This document shows positions 16,330 through 25,351 of a stretch of DNA of 64,000 nucleotides, in pieces. A program made the position numbers and the translations under genes. The notes under the pieces are model-generated. The model saw nothing but the letters and a program-made list of their open reading frames with translations, did not search any database and was not told the DNA's origin. This stretch comes from Methylorubrum populi (GTDB taxonomy: Bacteria; Pseudomonadota; Alphaproteobacteria; Rhizobiales; Beijerinckiaceae), in assembly GCA_036946625.1 (NCBI GenBank), contig JAQIIU010000003.1, positions 755,961 to 819,960 on the forward strand, in the 5' to 3' direction. Within the stretch, counting starts at the first letter, position 1, and each line of letters opens with the position of its first letter.

Positions 16330-17232
16330 GTGGAGTTGCGGCACCTTCGCTACTTCGTGGCCGTCGCCGAGGAGCGCAGCTTCACGCGCGCCGCCGCCCG
16401 GCTCGGCATCGGCCAGCCGCCGCTGAGCCAACAGATCAAGGACCTGGAGGCGGAGCTCGACGTGCGCCTCTTCCGGCGCCTGCCGCACGGGGCCGAGATC
16501 ACCGCGGCGGGAGAAGCCTTCCTCGAAGAGGCGCGCGCGGCGATCGCCGCCTCGGCACGGGCGGCGCAGGCGGCCCGGCGGGCGGCCTGCGGCGAGACCG
16601 GCCGGCTGCGGATCGGCTGCACGGGATCGGGGTTCTTCAATCCGGTGGTGACGGGGGCTCTGCGCGGCTTCATCGCCAAGTATCCCGACGTGGACGTCGT
16701 GATCGAGGAGAACAACACCGTCGGCCTGCTGAGGCAGCTGTCCGAGGGCGATCTCGATGCCGCCTTCCTGCGCCCGTCCGAGCCGGACCTGCGGCGACTG
16801 CGCGTGCACCGGACGATCGCGGAGCCGATGCTGGTCGCGCTGCCGGCCGCCCATCCGCTCGCGGACCGGCCCCGCGTCCGGCTCGATGCGCTGCGCGACG
16901 ACCGCATCGTGCTCTACCCGCGCCGCCGCGGTCCGAACCTGCACGACACGGTGACGGGCGCCTGCCGCGACGCCGGCTTCGAGCCGAGGCTCGGCCAGGA
17001 GGCGCAACAGTTCCCCTCCATCGCCAACCTCGTGGCGAGTGGCCTCGGGATCTCGATCGTACCGGCCTCGCTCGCGCAGATGCATGTCGAGGGCGTGCGC
17101 TTCCGGCCGATCGAGGAACCGGTGCCGGTCGCGCATCTCAGGCTGGTGTCGAGCGTCGACCGTGCCAATCAGGCGGCGACGCTCGCCAACTTCGGCGCCG
17201 TGGTCGCATCGCTCGCCGTCAGTCCAGCCTGA
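16330..17232 (+). CDS. LysR-family regulator, divergent from the ict-ich-ccl operon
   Basis: About 300 residues. GTG 16330 (VELRHLRYFVAVAEE) fits the family start best; a TTG at 16318 is also in frame. The HTH is RSFTRAAARLGIGQPPLSQQIKDLEAELDVRLFRR. The effector domain follows (GRLRIGCTGSGFFNPVVTGALRGF, LVASGLGISIVPASLAQM). Position and orientation match RipR/ItcR-type activators of itaconate operons, so it is probably induced by itaconate or a CoA derivative (inference). Its 3' end overlaps a fragment on the other strand by 14 bp. Confidence 0.9.
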   Translation: MELRHLRYFVAVAEERSFTRAAARLGIGQPPLSQQIKDLEAELDVRLFRRLPHGAEITAAGEAFLEEARAAIAASARAAQAARRAACGETGRLRIGCTGSGFFNPVVTGALRGFIAKYPDVDVVIEENNTVGLLRQLSEGDLDAAFLRPSEPDLRRLRVHRTIAEPMLVALPAAHPLADRPRVRLDALRDDRIVLYPRRRGPNLHDTVTGACRDAGFEPRLGQEAQQFPSIANLVASGLGISIVPASLAQMHVEGVRFRPIEEPVPVAHLRLVSSVDRANQAATLANFGAVVASLAVSPA

Positions 17233-17344
17233 CGGCGAGCGTCTCGTCCGGAAGCGATGGCGGGAAGTCTGCCATGATGCCCGGGTCGTGCCCTGGGACG
17301 ATGAGGGCCTCGCTCGAAGCGAGCCTTCTGAGCTTGTCGTAGCC
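17219..17344 (-). pseudogene. C-terminal fragment of an MBL-fold hydrolase (AHL-lactonase-like)
   Basis: The last ~41 codons read GYDKLRRLASSEALIVPGHDPGIM and end LAVRLD-stop. The IVPGHDP motif is the C-terminal metal-ligand region (Asp/His) of metallo-beta-lactamase-fold hydrolases such as N-acyl-homoserine lactonases. No upstream part with the HxHxDH motif can be found in any frame. It is a relic, overlapping the LysR stop. Confidence 0.55.
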
Positions 17345-17547
17345 CTCCACACGCTCAGGACGAGGGGGAACACGCCGTCCTGCCGGAGATGCCGGCGGTA
17401 GAGGGCGCCGTCGGATGGTTGGGGCGGTCCGATCCGTCGGATGCGTCATCACGCGTGCTCCGCGCTGGTTTCGAGACGAAGGGGTTCCGGCGCCCGCAGG
17501 CTTGCCCGCCTCGGGAGGAGGTCGGCCGGCAGGGTCGGCGCGAAGCG

Positions 17548-18048
17548 TCAGCCGACGTAGTTCGAGATCTCGACCAGGTTCCGGTCCGGGTCCCTGATGT
17601 AGACCGAGCGGATCGGGCCGTCCGCGCCCGTGCGGTCGACGATCCCGCCCTCCTCGATGACGAGGCCGAGGGATTCCAGATGCTGCTTCACCATCTCCAC
17701 CGGGACGGGGGTGATGAGACAGAAGTCGGCCGACCCGGGTGTAGGGCGGAACGCTTTCGGATCGATCTCGTGGCCCACTTGGTGCAGGTTGATCTTCTGG
17801 TTGCCGAACCTGAGCGCCTTGCGGCCGTTCCCGAAGGTGACGACCTCCATGCCGCAGGCGCGTCCATAGAAGTCGCAAGTCTTGTCGACGTCCGCGACCG
17901 TGAGGACCATGTGGTCGAAGCGATCGATGTGCATTCGGGTCTCCTCCTGTCGTGCATGAGCCGTCGCGGCGTGGGGCGACACGAGGCCGAGCGAGAGGCC
18001 GCCGAGGATCATCGTGCGGCGATTGCTGAGGTTGCTCGTCCTGTCCAT
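17548..18048 (-). CDS. VOC-family protein with N-terminal export signal
   Basis: 166 residues from ATG 18048. An N-terminal Tat-like signal (SNRRTMILGGLSLGLVSPHAATA) precedes a complete VOC domain: IDRFDHMVLTVADVDKTCDFYGRACGMEVVTFG, LRFGNQKINLHQVGHE, RSVYIRDPDRNLVEISNYVG. The metal-type residues His and Glu are present. A cytosolic start at MHIDRFDH (about 17934) is the usual form of this family, so the signal extension is unusual. It shares direction with dctA, whose stop is 58 bp upstream. Substrate unknown. Confidence 0.8.
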   Translation of the reverse strand: MDRTSNLSNRRTMILGGLSLGLVSPHAATAHARQEETRMHIDRFDHMVLTVADVDKTCDFYGRACGMEVVTFGNGRKALRFGNQKINLHQVGHEIDPKAFRPTPGSADFCLITPVPVEMVKQHLESLGLVIEEGGIVDRTGADGPIRSVYIRDPDRNLVEISNYVG

Positions 18049-18105
18049 CGATGCTCCCGGCGTTGCGGAGATGGGTGCGCCTCTCGGCGGCAAGTCGGTC
18101 ACCGG

Positions 18106-19407
18106 TCAGTCCGCGGCCAGGGCCGCGTGGAGGCGGCCGGTGTCGAGGTCGCCTTCCCAGCGGGCGACGACGATCGCCGCCACGCCGTTGCCGATGGTGT
18201 TCACCAGCGCCCCGCCCTCCGAGATGAACCGGTAGACGCCGAGGATCAGGGCGAGGCTCGCGACGGCGATCGTGTGCAGAGACGGCAAAGTCGCGGCGAG
18301 CACGACGAACGAGCCGCCGGTGACGCTGGCCGCCCCCTTCGAGGTGAGCAGCAGGACGCCGATCAAGGCGAGCTGTCCTTCCCAGCCGAGCGACGTGTCG
18401 GTGGCCTGGGCCAGGAAGAGCGCCATCGTCGCGAGGTTGATGCAGGTCCCGTCGAGGTTGAACGAGTAGCCCCCGGGTACGACGAGCCCGACGGTCGACT
18501 CGCCGCAGCCGGCACGCCTCAGCTTGTCCATCAGGCGCGGCAGGGCCGTCTCGGACGACGAGGTACCCAGGACGACGAAGAGCTCCTCGCGGATGTAGCG
18601 CAGGACTTTCAGGATGCTGAACCCGGCCATCCGGGCCACGGCGCCGAGCACGACGAGGACGAAGACGATGCAGGTCAAGTAGAAGATCGCGACCATCTTC
18701 AGCATCGGCAGGAGCGTGACGATCCCGTACTTGCCGACCGTGAAGGCCATCGCGCCGAAGGCGCCGAGGGGAGCGGCCTTCATGACGATGCCGACGACGC
18801 CGAACAGGCCCTTCGCGGTTATGTCGATCACGTCGACGAGGGGCTTGACCCGCGGCCCGGCCTGGACGAGCGCCACGGCGAACAGAAGCGAGACGAACAG
18901 GACCTGGAGGATCTCGCCCTCGGCGAAGGCCCCGATGAGGGTGTTCGGGACGATGTGCGCGAGGTAGTCGACAACGCCCATGCTCTTGGCCGCGCCGCTC
19001 GCGACCGCGGCCACCGACTGGGGGTCGAGCGTCGTGGGATCGACGTGCATGCCGACGCCGGGCCGGGCGAGGTACATCGCGACGAGGCCGATCAGGAGCG
19101 CCAGCGTCGTCAGGATCTCGAAATAGATCAGGCTCTTCACACCGATCCGTCCCACTTTCCTCAGATCACCGACGCTGGCGATCCCATGAACGACGGTGCA
19201 GAAGATGATCGGTGCGATGATCATCTTCACCGCCTTGATGAAGACGTCCCCCAAGGGCTTCAGCGCCACGCCGAGGTCCGGATAGAGCTGTCCGCAGGCG
19301 ATGCCGAGCAGGATCGCGCCGACGACCTGGACGTAGAGGTGCCTGTAGAGCGGTTTCTTGTGTTCGCGCACCGATACGGACGGCGCGGCGACGGCGATCG
19401 CGCTCAT
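18106..19407 (-). CDS. dctA: C4-dicarboxylate:cation symporter
   Basis: 433 residues, full length for DctA (DAACS family), an inner-membrane importer of succinate, fumarate and malate. The N-terminal helices are clear (VVGAILLGIACGQLYPDLG). Transport-core motifs are VVLGTSSSETALPRLMDKL (serine-rich hairpin), PGGYSFNLDGTCINLAT, LTSKGAASVTGG (second hairpin) and GGALVNTIGNGVAAIVVARWEG. An upstream LysR gene is divergent across a 255-bp gap and may regulate it; DctA is more commonly under a two-component system, so that link is inference. Confidence 0.95.
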   Translation of the reverse strand: MSAIAVAAPSVSVREHKKPLYRHLYVQVVGAILLGIACGQLYPDLGVALKPLGDVFIKAVKMIIAPIIFCTVVHGIASVGDLRKVGRIGVKSLIYFEILTTLALLIGLVAMYLARPGVGMHVDPTTLDPQSVAAVASGAAKSMGVVDYLAHIVPNTLIGAFAEGEILQVLFVSLLFAVALVQAGPRVKPLVDVIDITAKGLFGVVGIVMKAAPLGAFGAMAFTVGKYGIVTLLPMLKMVAIFYLTCIVFVLVVLGAVARMAGFSILKVLRYIREELFVVLGTSSSETALPRLMDKLRRAGCGESTVGLVVPGGYSFNLDGTCINLATMALFLAQATDTSLGWEGQLALIGVLLLTSKGAASVTGGSFVVLAATLPSLHTIAVASLALILGVYRFISEGGALVNTIGNGVAAIVVARWEGDLDTGRLHAALAAD

Positions 19408-19662
19408 GATTTCCTCCCGTGAGACATCTGCGGGCCGGCCTTCGTTGCGTGAGCCGGCCGTTCTTGTGAGATGCCGGGCATCATCCCGCGCGGCGGCGAC
19501 TTCGGAAGTTCCGTTTCGGCACGGACGCCATCGCGCGCGGCGATTGCGCGGCGCAGGATCGGACGGGGCGTCGCGGCCTGATAGGATGGCGTCGGTTCCG
19601 GGGCTGTTCCGGCCGCCCCCGCCGCCGGGCGTGGCAAAGTCCCTCGCAGGTGGGCCCGCGCG

Positions 19663-20550
19663 ATGCAGTTCGATTTCGTCTCCCTGCGCCTGTTCGCGGC
19701 CGTCGTCGAGCACCGCAACATCGCGCAGGCTTCTCGCCTGAACAACATCGCCGCCTCCGCGGTCAGCAAGCGCATCTCGGATCTGGAGGCGCGCATCGGT
19801 GCGCCGCTGCTCCACCGCCTGCGGGAGGGTGTGGAGCCCACGGCCGCCGGGCAGGCGCTCTACCGGCACGCCAAGCGGATGGTTCGCGCGTCCGACGATT
19901 TTGAGGCGGAGCTGAGCGAATACGCCATCGGGGAGCGGGGCCGTGTCCGGCTCTGGGCCAATACCTCAGCGGTGACGCAGTTCCTGCCGGAGGACCTCGC
20001 CGTCTACGCGAGGCGGTTCCCCGAGGTCCGCATCGAGCTGCGCGAGGACACCAGCCGGCGCATCGTCGACGCCGTCCGGGAGGGCGTCGCTGAGATCGGG
20101 ATCGTCTCGGACCACCTCAGCGCGGTGGACCTGCCGACGCGCACCTACCGGCGCGACACGCTGATGCTCGTCGTCCCCGCCGGTCACCCCGTCGCCGACC
20201 GGAAGACGATCTCGTTCGCGGAAGCCAGCGTGTTCGATCAGGTCGGGTTGCAGGAGGGCAGCTCGCTCCAGGCCCGCATCGTCGAGGAAGGCTCTCGCCT
20301 CGGCGTCGCGGTTCGCACGCGCGTCGAGGTGTTCGGGTTCGACAGCATCCGGCGGATGGTCGAGGCGGGCCTCGGCGTCTCGATCCTTCCCGAGGGCGCG
20401 GTGACGCCGTACCTCTCCAGCCTCCGGATCGCCGCGCTGGAACTGACGGATGCCTGGGCCGACCGCTCGCTGATGGTCGTCAGTCGCGAGGAGACGGCGC
20501 TGTCGCGCCCGGCACGCCAGCTCGTCGAATGCCTGTGTCCCGATACCTGA
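19663..20550 (+). CDS. LysR-family transcriptional regulator
   Basis: 295 residues. N-terminal HTH: FAAVVEHRNIAQASRLNNIAASAVSKRISDLEARIGAPLLHR. The ligand-binding domain follows (RGRVRLWANTSAVTQFLPEDLAVYARRFPEVRIELRED, RRMVEAGLGVSILPEGAVTPY). It diverges from dctA and lies 228 bp ahead of the SAF-domain oxidoreductase. It could serve either or both. The 255-bp divergent spacer has no obvious palindromic operator by eye. Confidence 0.93.
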   Translation: MQFDFVSLRLFAAVVEHRNIAQASRLNNIAASAVSKRISDLEARIGAPLLHRLREGVEPTAAGQALYRHAKRMVRASDDFEAELSEYAIGERGRVRLWANTSAVTQFLPEDLAVYARRFPEVRIELREDTSRRIVDAVREGVAEIGIVSDHLSAVDLPTRTYRRDTLMLVVPAGHPVADRKTISFAEASVFDQVGLQEGSSLQARIVEEGSRLGVAVRTRVEVFGFDSIRRMVEAGLGVSILPEGAVTPYLSSLRIAALELTDAWADRSLMVVSREETALSRPARQLVECLCPDT

Positions 20551-20778
20551 CGCCGGCCTCCGGCTCACGCGGGCCGATGGTATGCCGAACCGCGATGCAG
20601 GGGCTTCCGAACCGGAAATTGCCTCTGCGGCCTCTCTGATCGGAAGGTGCCGGGCGAAGATCGGTTGACCGCCGCGGCCCCGGAAGGACCGCCCGGCGCT
20701 TTCGCCGGCATGGGCGACGCGACCGCGGGAAGGGCGCCGCGACTGCAAATCCGGCTACGGATCGAGGGAGGACCGACG

Positions 20779-22134
20779 ATGAACCTGTTCGCCAAGCTCC
20801 AGGAGCGGGCTGCGGCCGGCAGGCCCCTGCGCGTCGGCCTCATCGGTGCCGGCAAGTTCGGCTCGATGTACCTGGCGCAAGTGCCCAGGATCCTCGGAGT
20901 CCATCTGGCCGCGATCGCCGACCTTTCGGTGTCGAATGCGCGCGCGAACCTGGAGCGCGTCGGCTGGGATCCGGCCCGGAGCGCGGCAGCCTCCATCGAC
21001 GAGGCCCTCAAACAAGGCAACACGCATGTCGGGCAGGACTGGGAGGCCCTGATCGCCCACCCGGCGATCGACATCGTCGTCGAATGCACCGGCAACCCCA
21101 TCGCCGCCGTCGAACACTGCCTCGCGGCATTCCGGCACGGCAAGCCGGTGATCAACGTGACCGTGGAGGCGGACGCCTTCTGCGGCCCGATCCTGGCGCT
21201 CAGGGCGCGGGAGGCGGGCACGCTCTACAGCCTCGCCTACGGTGAACAGCCGGCGCTCGCCTGCGAGCTGGTGGATTGGGCGCGGGGGGCCTGCGGCTTT
21301 CCCGTGGTCGCGGCTGGGCGGGGCCACAAGTGGCTGCCGAAGTTCCGGGAGTCGACGCCGGACACGGTCTGGGACCACTGGGGCGTCTCCGCCGAGCAGG
21401 CCCGGCTCGGCGGCATGAACCCGAAGATGTTCAACGCCTTCCTCGACGGTTCGAAGCCCGCCATCGAGAGCGCTGCGATCGCCAACGCCACCGGCCTCGA
21501 AGTCCCCGAGTACGGGCTGCAGTTCCCACCCTGCGCGATCGACGAGATCCCGACGGTGATGCGCCCGCGGAGCGAGGGTGGCGCGCTCGCGCGCAAGGGC
21601 GTCGTCGAGGTGGCCTCGTCTCTGCAGCGCGACGGGACGCCGCTGCCCTACGACATCCGCAAGGGTGTCTGGGTCTGCATCGAGGGCGACACCGACTACA
21701 TCCGGCGCTGCTTCAGGGAGTATCAGGTCGTGACCGATCCGGAGGGGCGATACATGGCGCTCTACCGGCGCTGGCACCTGATCGGCCTGGAGCTCGGCAT
21801 CTCGGTGGCCTCGATCGGGCTGCGCGGGGAGACGACCGGCATCGGGCGCTGCTTCAACGCCGACGTCGCCGCGACGGCCAAGCGCGACCTGCGGGCCGGC
21901 GAGACGCTCGACGGTGAGGGCGGCTACACCGTCTACGGCACGCTCGTACCGGCCGGCCGATCCCTGGCGCGGGGCGTTCTCCCGCTCGGCCTCGCGCACA
22001 AGCTGCGGCTCGTGCGGCCGGTCGCCAAGGACAGCGCTCTGACCTGGGACAACGTCGCGGCGGACACGAGCCTCCCGGCCTACGCTCTCAGACGCGAGAT
22101 GGAGTCCGTGTTCGCTCCACGGCAGGCGGCCTGA
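20779..22134 (+). CDS. NAD(P)-dependent oxidoreductase with C-terminal SAF domain (homoserine-dehydrogenase-like)
   Basis: 451 residues from ATG 20779, preceded by GAGGGAGGA. The Rossmann domain begins RVGLIGAGKFGSMYLAQV and holds IDIVVECTGNP and GKPVINVTVEADAFCGPIL. The C-terminal SAF-like half reads KRDLRAGETLDGEGGYTVYGTLVPA and GVLPLGLAHKLRLVRPVAKDSALTWDNV. The architecture is that of the COG4091 proteins annotated as putative homoserine dehydrogenases, which occur in sugar-acid and branched-polyol pathways. The exact substrate is unknown. The next gene, an HIBADH-like reductase, starts 46 bp downstream and was probably co-transcribed. Confidence 0.85.
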   Translation: MNLFAKLQERAAAGRPLRVGLIGAGKFGSMYLAQVPRILGVHLAAIADLSVSNARANLERVGWDPARSAAASIDEALKQGNTHVGQDWEALIAHPAIDIVVECTGNPIAAVEHCLAAFRHGKPVINVTVEADAFCGPILALRAREAGTLYSLAYGEQPALACELVDWARGACGFPVVAAGRGHKWLPKFRESTPDTVWDHWGVSAEQARLGGMNPKMFNAFLDGSKPAIESAAIANATGLEVPEYGLQFPPCAIDEIPTVMRPRSEGGALARKGVVEVASSLQRDGTPLPYDIRKGVWVCIEGDTDYIRRCFREYQVVTDPEGRYMALYRRWHLIGLELGISVASIGLRGETTGIGRCFNADVAATAKRDLRAGETLDGEGGYTVYGTLVPAGRSLARGVLPLGLAHKLRLVRPVAKDSALTWDNVAADTSLPAYALRREMESVFAPRQAA

Positions 22135-22180
22135 GATGGCCCGCGCGATCATCGCAGGGAACGGGCCGGGGGAGCCTCGG

Positions 22181-22620
22181 ATGAGACTCGGCTTCGTCGG
22201 CCTCGGACAGATGGGGCGGCCGATCGCGCACAACCTCTTGAAGCAGGGGAACGAGCTGATCGTCTCCAGCCGCAGCGACCGCTGTTTCGCCGAATTCCGA
22301 TCCGCGGAGGCGCGCTGCGCCGCCGAGGCCGCGGAGGTGGCCGAGGCCGACATCATTTTCCTGTGCCTGCCCGAACGCGGACCGTGCAGACTCTCCTCTC
22401 CGACGGGCATGAGCTCGGTGGGCGGCTGCGCCCGGGCCAGACCTTCGTGGACCTCAGCACGATCGGCTACGCGGCCACCCTCGAGCTGGCGCGAACCCTG
22501 GAGGCGCGAGGCGTCGCCTACCTCGACGCGCCGGTCTCCGGCATGCAGGCGCGGGCCGTCGAGGGAACACTGACCGTGATGTGCGCCGGCCCCCGTGCGA
22601 CCTTCAAGGCGGTCCAGCCC
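22181..22620 (+). pseudogene. 3-hydroxyisobutyrate-dehydrogenase-like reductase, frameshifted and 3' truncated
   Basis: Starts at ATG 22181 after GGGGGAG: LGFVGLGQMGRPIAHNLLKQGNELIVSSR, the NAD-binding GxGxMG motif. At about 22375 (DIIFLCLP) the frame shifts by one. The other frame continues LLSDGHELGGRLRPGQTFVDLSTI, GVAYLDAPVSGMQARAVEGTLTVMCAGP, which includes the DAPVSG substrate-binding motif. Homology ends near 22620 (FKAVQP). The C-terminal all-helical domain with the catalytic Lys is missing. The cut marks the left edge of the prophage-like region. Confidence 0.78.
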
Positions 22621-22872
22621 TCGGATAGCGCAGGGCACTGCGGTCGTAGCGGGCCCGGTTCTCCTGTGTCCACATCGCAAGCTCCCAGACCGAGGCTGCC
22701 TTCCACCACAACCCACTCCAGCGTATCAATATGTCGTCGGACAGACTCTAAGGCAGTCGAAAACCGTGGTGAAACTGGTGAAATCGGAAAACCTATACAG
22801 TACAATATCTTAACCAAGATAAGCCCTGGAAAGGCATGGGGAATTTGGTGAAAGGAGGCGCGTGCGGCATCG

Positions 22873-24225
22873 TCAGAAGCCCGCTCCACGGCCTGAAGAG
22901 TATCCGGAAACGGGGTCTTCCTCCCTGCCGAACTCTCGACGCGGAAGAACGTAGGCGCTCATGTTGCCCATCTTCGGCACGTACCTGACGTACAGCCCCT
23001 TCCGGTCCTTCTCCGATTTCACGATGAAGCCGCGCTCGTTCAGCATCTGCGCCGTTCCTTCCTCGGTCATGACGTTGCCCGCAGCCGGCCGGAGGTTTTC
23101 ACGGGGGACGTAGATGTGGGCGTCGTCGAACCACGCCTCCGCTCGCTGCGCGCCGCCTCCGGCCTGGACGTGCCGCACCGTGACGCCCCACCGCGTGATG
23201 AGGAACGAGCGGATGTTGGCGACCACCTGCTCCTGCGGATCGAGGGCGCGTGCGTCGCTCGACTTCATGAAGCGGCCCCAGGCCCAGTCGATCGAGCCCA
23301 CCACGCTCGTCTCGGGCGGCAGGAGGCCGTAGCGCTTCGCCATCTCGCCGGCCGCGCGCAGCAGGGCGAAGGGGATGGCCGCGCGCGCCTGCGTGCTGTC
23401 CGCGCCCGCGCCCGCGATGCGCTTCGCCTGGGCGAGGATCTTCTCCCGCAGGTCGACCGGTGTCTTGTGCGCGCCCTCGGCGATCATGGCGGCGACGAAG
23501 GCCGGGCCCGCGTGGCCGTAGTGGCGATCGATCCCGGCGATGCGGTCGAGCACCGCCCGCTCCACCGATCGGTTCACGGTCGAGACGTCGACGTCGGCGA
23601 AGCGCGCGGCCATGCCTGCGACCCATTCCCCGCGATCCCCCTTCACCTTCTCTTCGAGCGAGCACTCGGAGGAGAGCAGGGCGAAGGTCGACCACTTGTA
23701 GGATTCGCGCATGGCCGCCTCGGCCGTCATGCGCCGCTTCCCGACGCCGCCGGCCAGGGTGTAGATCATCTTCGCGACTTCCTGGCCGGAGACGTGCGCC
23801 ATCTCGTCGAGCGAGAACACCGTGCCGTTGGCCCTGGCCGCGAGCGCTTCCATCGCGTTGGCAGTCGATTTCGCCGAGTAGGCGAGACCCGCGCGCCGAA
23901 TGTCCGGTGTCGACCACGCCGAAACCGCGAGGCGCTGCGCCGTGCTCTTGCCGCTCGATGAGAGTCCGGACAGGTTGATGCCGCAGGTATCGAGGCCGGT
24001 CAGGGACAGCAGCGGGCCGACGAAGGCGGCGCAGGCACCGAGCGTCCAGTGCTCGCACCCCTCGACGTCGACCGCGACCGCGACCGCCTCGCGCCAGCCG
24101 TCCAGCGTGCCAGCCCGGGCGAGCGGTGCCGGAATGCGCGTCGCGACGGATAGCTCCAGGGCGGTATCGTCCGACGCGCCGGCGATCGTGCCGTCGGGAC
24201 CGACGAAGACCGGTTCGGGGAGATC
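22873..24225 (-). pseudogene. DUF927 replication/helicase-like protein, C-terminal part after an in-frame TAG
   Basis: About 450 codons continuing the frame of the 24226-24910 segment after a TAG. It contains the DUF927 ATPase core: CEHWTLGACAAFVGPLLSLTGLDTCGINLSGLSSSGKST with a Walker A-like SSSGKST, then YSAKSTANAMEALAARANGTVFSLDEMAHVSG with a Walker B-like LDEM, and DRGEWVAGMAARFADVDVSTVNRSVE. The C-terminus is specific to mobile-element primase-helicases. The first in-frame ATG is at 23853, which would lose Walker A. This is the replication module of the element, now probably dead unless TAG is read through. Confidence 0.75.
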
Positions 24226-24910
24226 CTAGTCCTCGTGCCACCCCGGTTGCGAGACGATGGTGATCTCGATCGCGGGGGCGGCGGCCTTCAGGCACCGGAC
24301 CGCGATGTGCTCGCCGTCGTCCTCGGTCTTGAAGCCCTCGCGGAACAGGCGCTCGCGAATGGGTGCACCGCCCTGCCGGGCGAGATCGGCGCAGTCGACA
24401 TCGACGTAGCGCGGCTTGCAGGCCATGTCCTGCAGCGACACGCGCAGGCCGTAGGCGCCCTCGCGGTCGGCGTAGCGCAGGCGGGCCGTCACGCTGAAGG
24501 GTGTCGCGATCGGTGCCAGGAACGGCTCCCCCTTCTTCGGCTGGATCTCCTTGTGGAGCCAGACCCGGCCGCGGTGCATCTCGTAGCAGATCAGCGGGGC
24601 CGCCAGCGGTGTGAGCGGATACTCCAGCCCGATGCGGCGCAGCGTGATGTCGGAGGCGGACAGCCCCTCGTCGGACGCGCGGGGCGCGGTCGAAGCGTCA
24701 CCCGCCCCGGCGCCGCGGCGCTCCGCGGCTCGGCGCGCCTTGTTCCCGATCTCGGACAGGTCGCGGGGCTTGCCGATCCCGGCGGCGAAGACCGAGTTGA
24801 TGGTCTCGATCACCGAGCGTGCGCCATCGTCGGCCGCGAGCCCCGAACGATGGGCGGCATCTTCCAGCGCGGAACGAACCTGGGCCTCGCGCAGCCAGAG
24901 CGGACACGCG
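24226..24910 (-). pseudogene. DUF927 protein, N-terminal part ending at TAG
   Basis: From roughly 24910 the frame reads VRSALEDAAHRSGLAADDGARSVIETINSVFAAGIGKPRDL, a primase-associated helical segment. The start of the DUF927 domain follows: LEYPLTPLAAPLICYEMHRGRVWLHKEIQPKK and VRCLKAAAPAIEITIVSQPGWHED. TAG (24228-24226) then interrupts, and the same frame continues DLPEPVFVGPDG. In DUF927 proteins GW(H) and VxPDG lie a few residues apart, so the stop sits inside the domain. The N-terminus is also abnormal: there is no start codon, and the frame abuts the end of the preceding small gene. Confidence 0.7.
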
Positions 24911-25204
24911 TTCCGCAAGCGCTTCGAACTCGGCAGCCAGGCACGCCAACTCATCGGAACTCTCCCGGCTACGGGCCGCCCGCGCGGCGCGGATCGCCGC
25001 GATTTCCGCCGCCTGGACGCGGCGGGCCTTGCGGTACCAGAGGTCGAAGGCGCGCCAGTACGAGAGCCCGGCCCGGCGGGCCGCCCGCGCGATCCGCGCC
25101 TTGACCGGATCTCCGGCGGCGAAGGCGCGCGCCAGGTCGCGCAGACCCTCGGACGCCTCAAGAACGAAGGCGGGCATCCACGCCTCCCAGGACTTTTGGG
25201 ACAT
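24698..25204 (-). CDS. small Ala/Arg-rich helical phage protein, C-terminus probably altered
   Basis: Starts at ATG 25204 with GGAGG 10 nt upstream. The first ~100 residues look real: QKSWEAWMPAFVLEASEGLRDLARAFAAGD, ARRAGLSYWRAFDLWYRKARRVQAAEIAAIRAARAARS, EFEALAERVSALAARG, the last part resembling a short coiled coil. Beyond about 24905 this frame becomes Arg/Gly noise, while the DUF927 protein becomes readable in another frame. The native stop was probably lost in a small deletion that joined the two genes. Function unknown; such proteins commonly precede the primase-helicase gene in related prophages. Confidence 0.55.
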   Translation of the reverse strand: MSQKSWEAWMPAFVLEASEGLRDLARAFAAGDPVKARIARAARRAGLSYWRAFDLWYRKARRVQAAEIAAIRAARAARSRESSDELACLAAEFEALAERVSALAARGPGSFRAGRCRPSFGARGRRWRTLGDRDHQLGLRRRDRQAPRPVRDREQGAPSRGAPRRRGG

Positions 25205-25351
25205 CTCCCAACGATCCTCCGTCACGATGCTCGGCATCGAGAGGAGGTTGATCGTGAAGATGCGGAGGAACAGCACCACCGGACAGGCCGATCGCAGCAA
25301 CTTGGCAGGCGCGGGCGAGCGGCAGGTTGGTGGTGCTGGCGAAGATAACGG

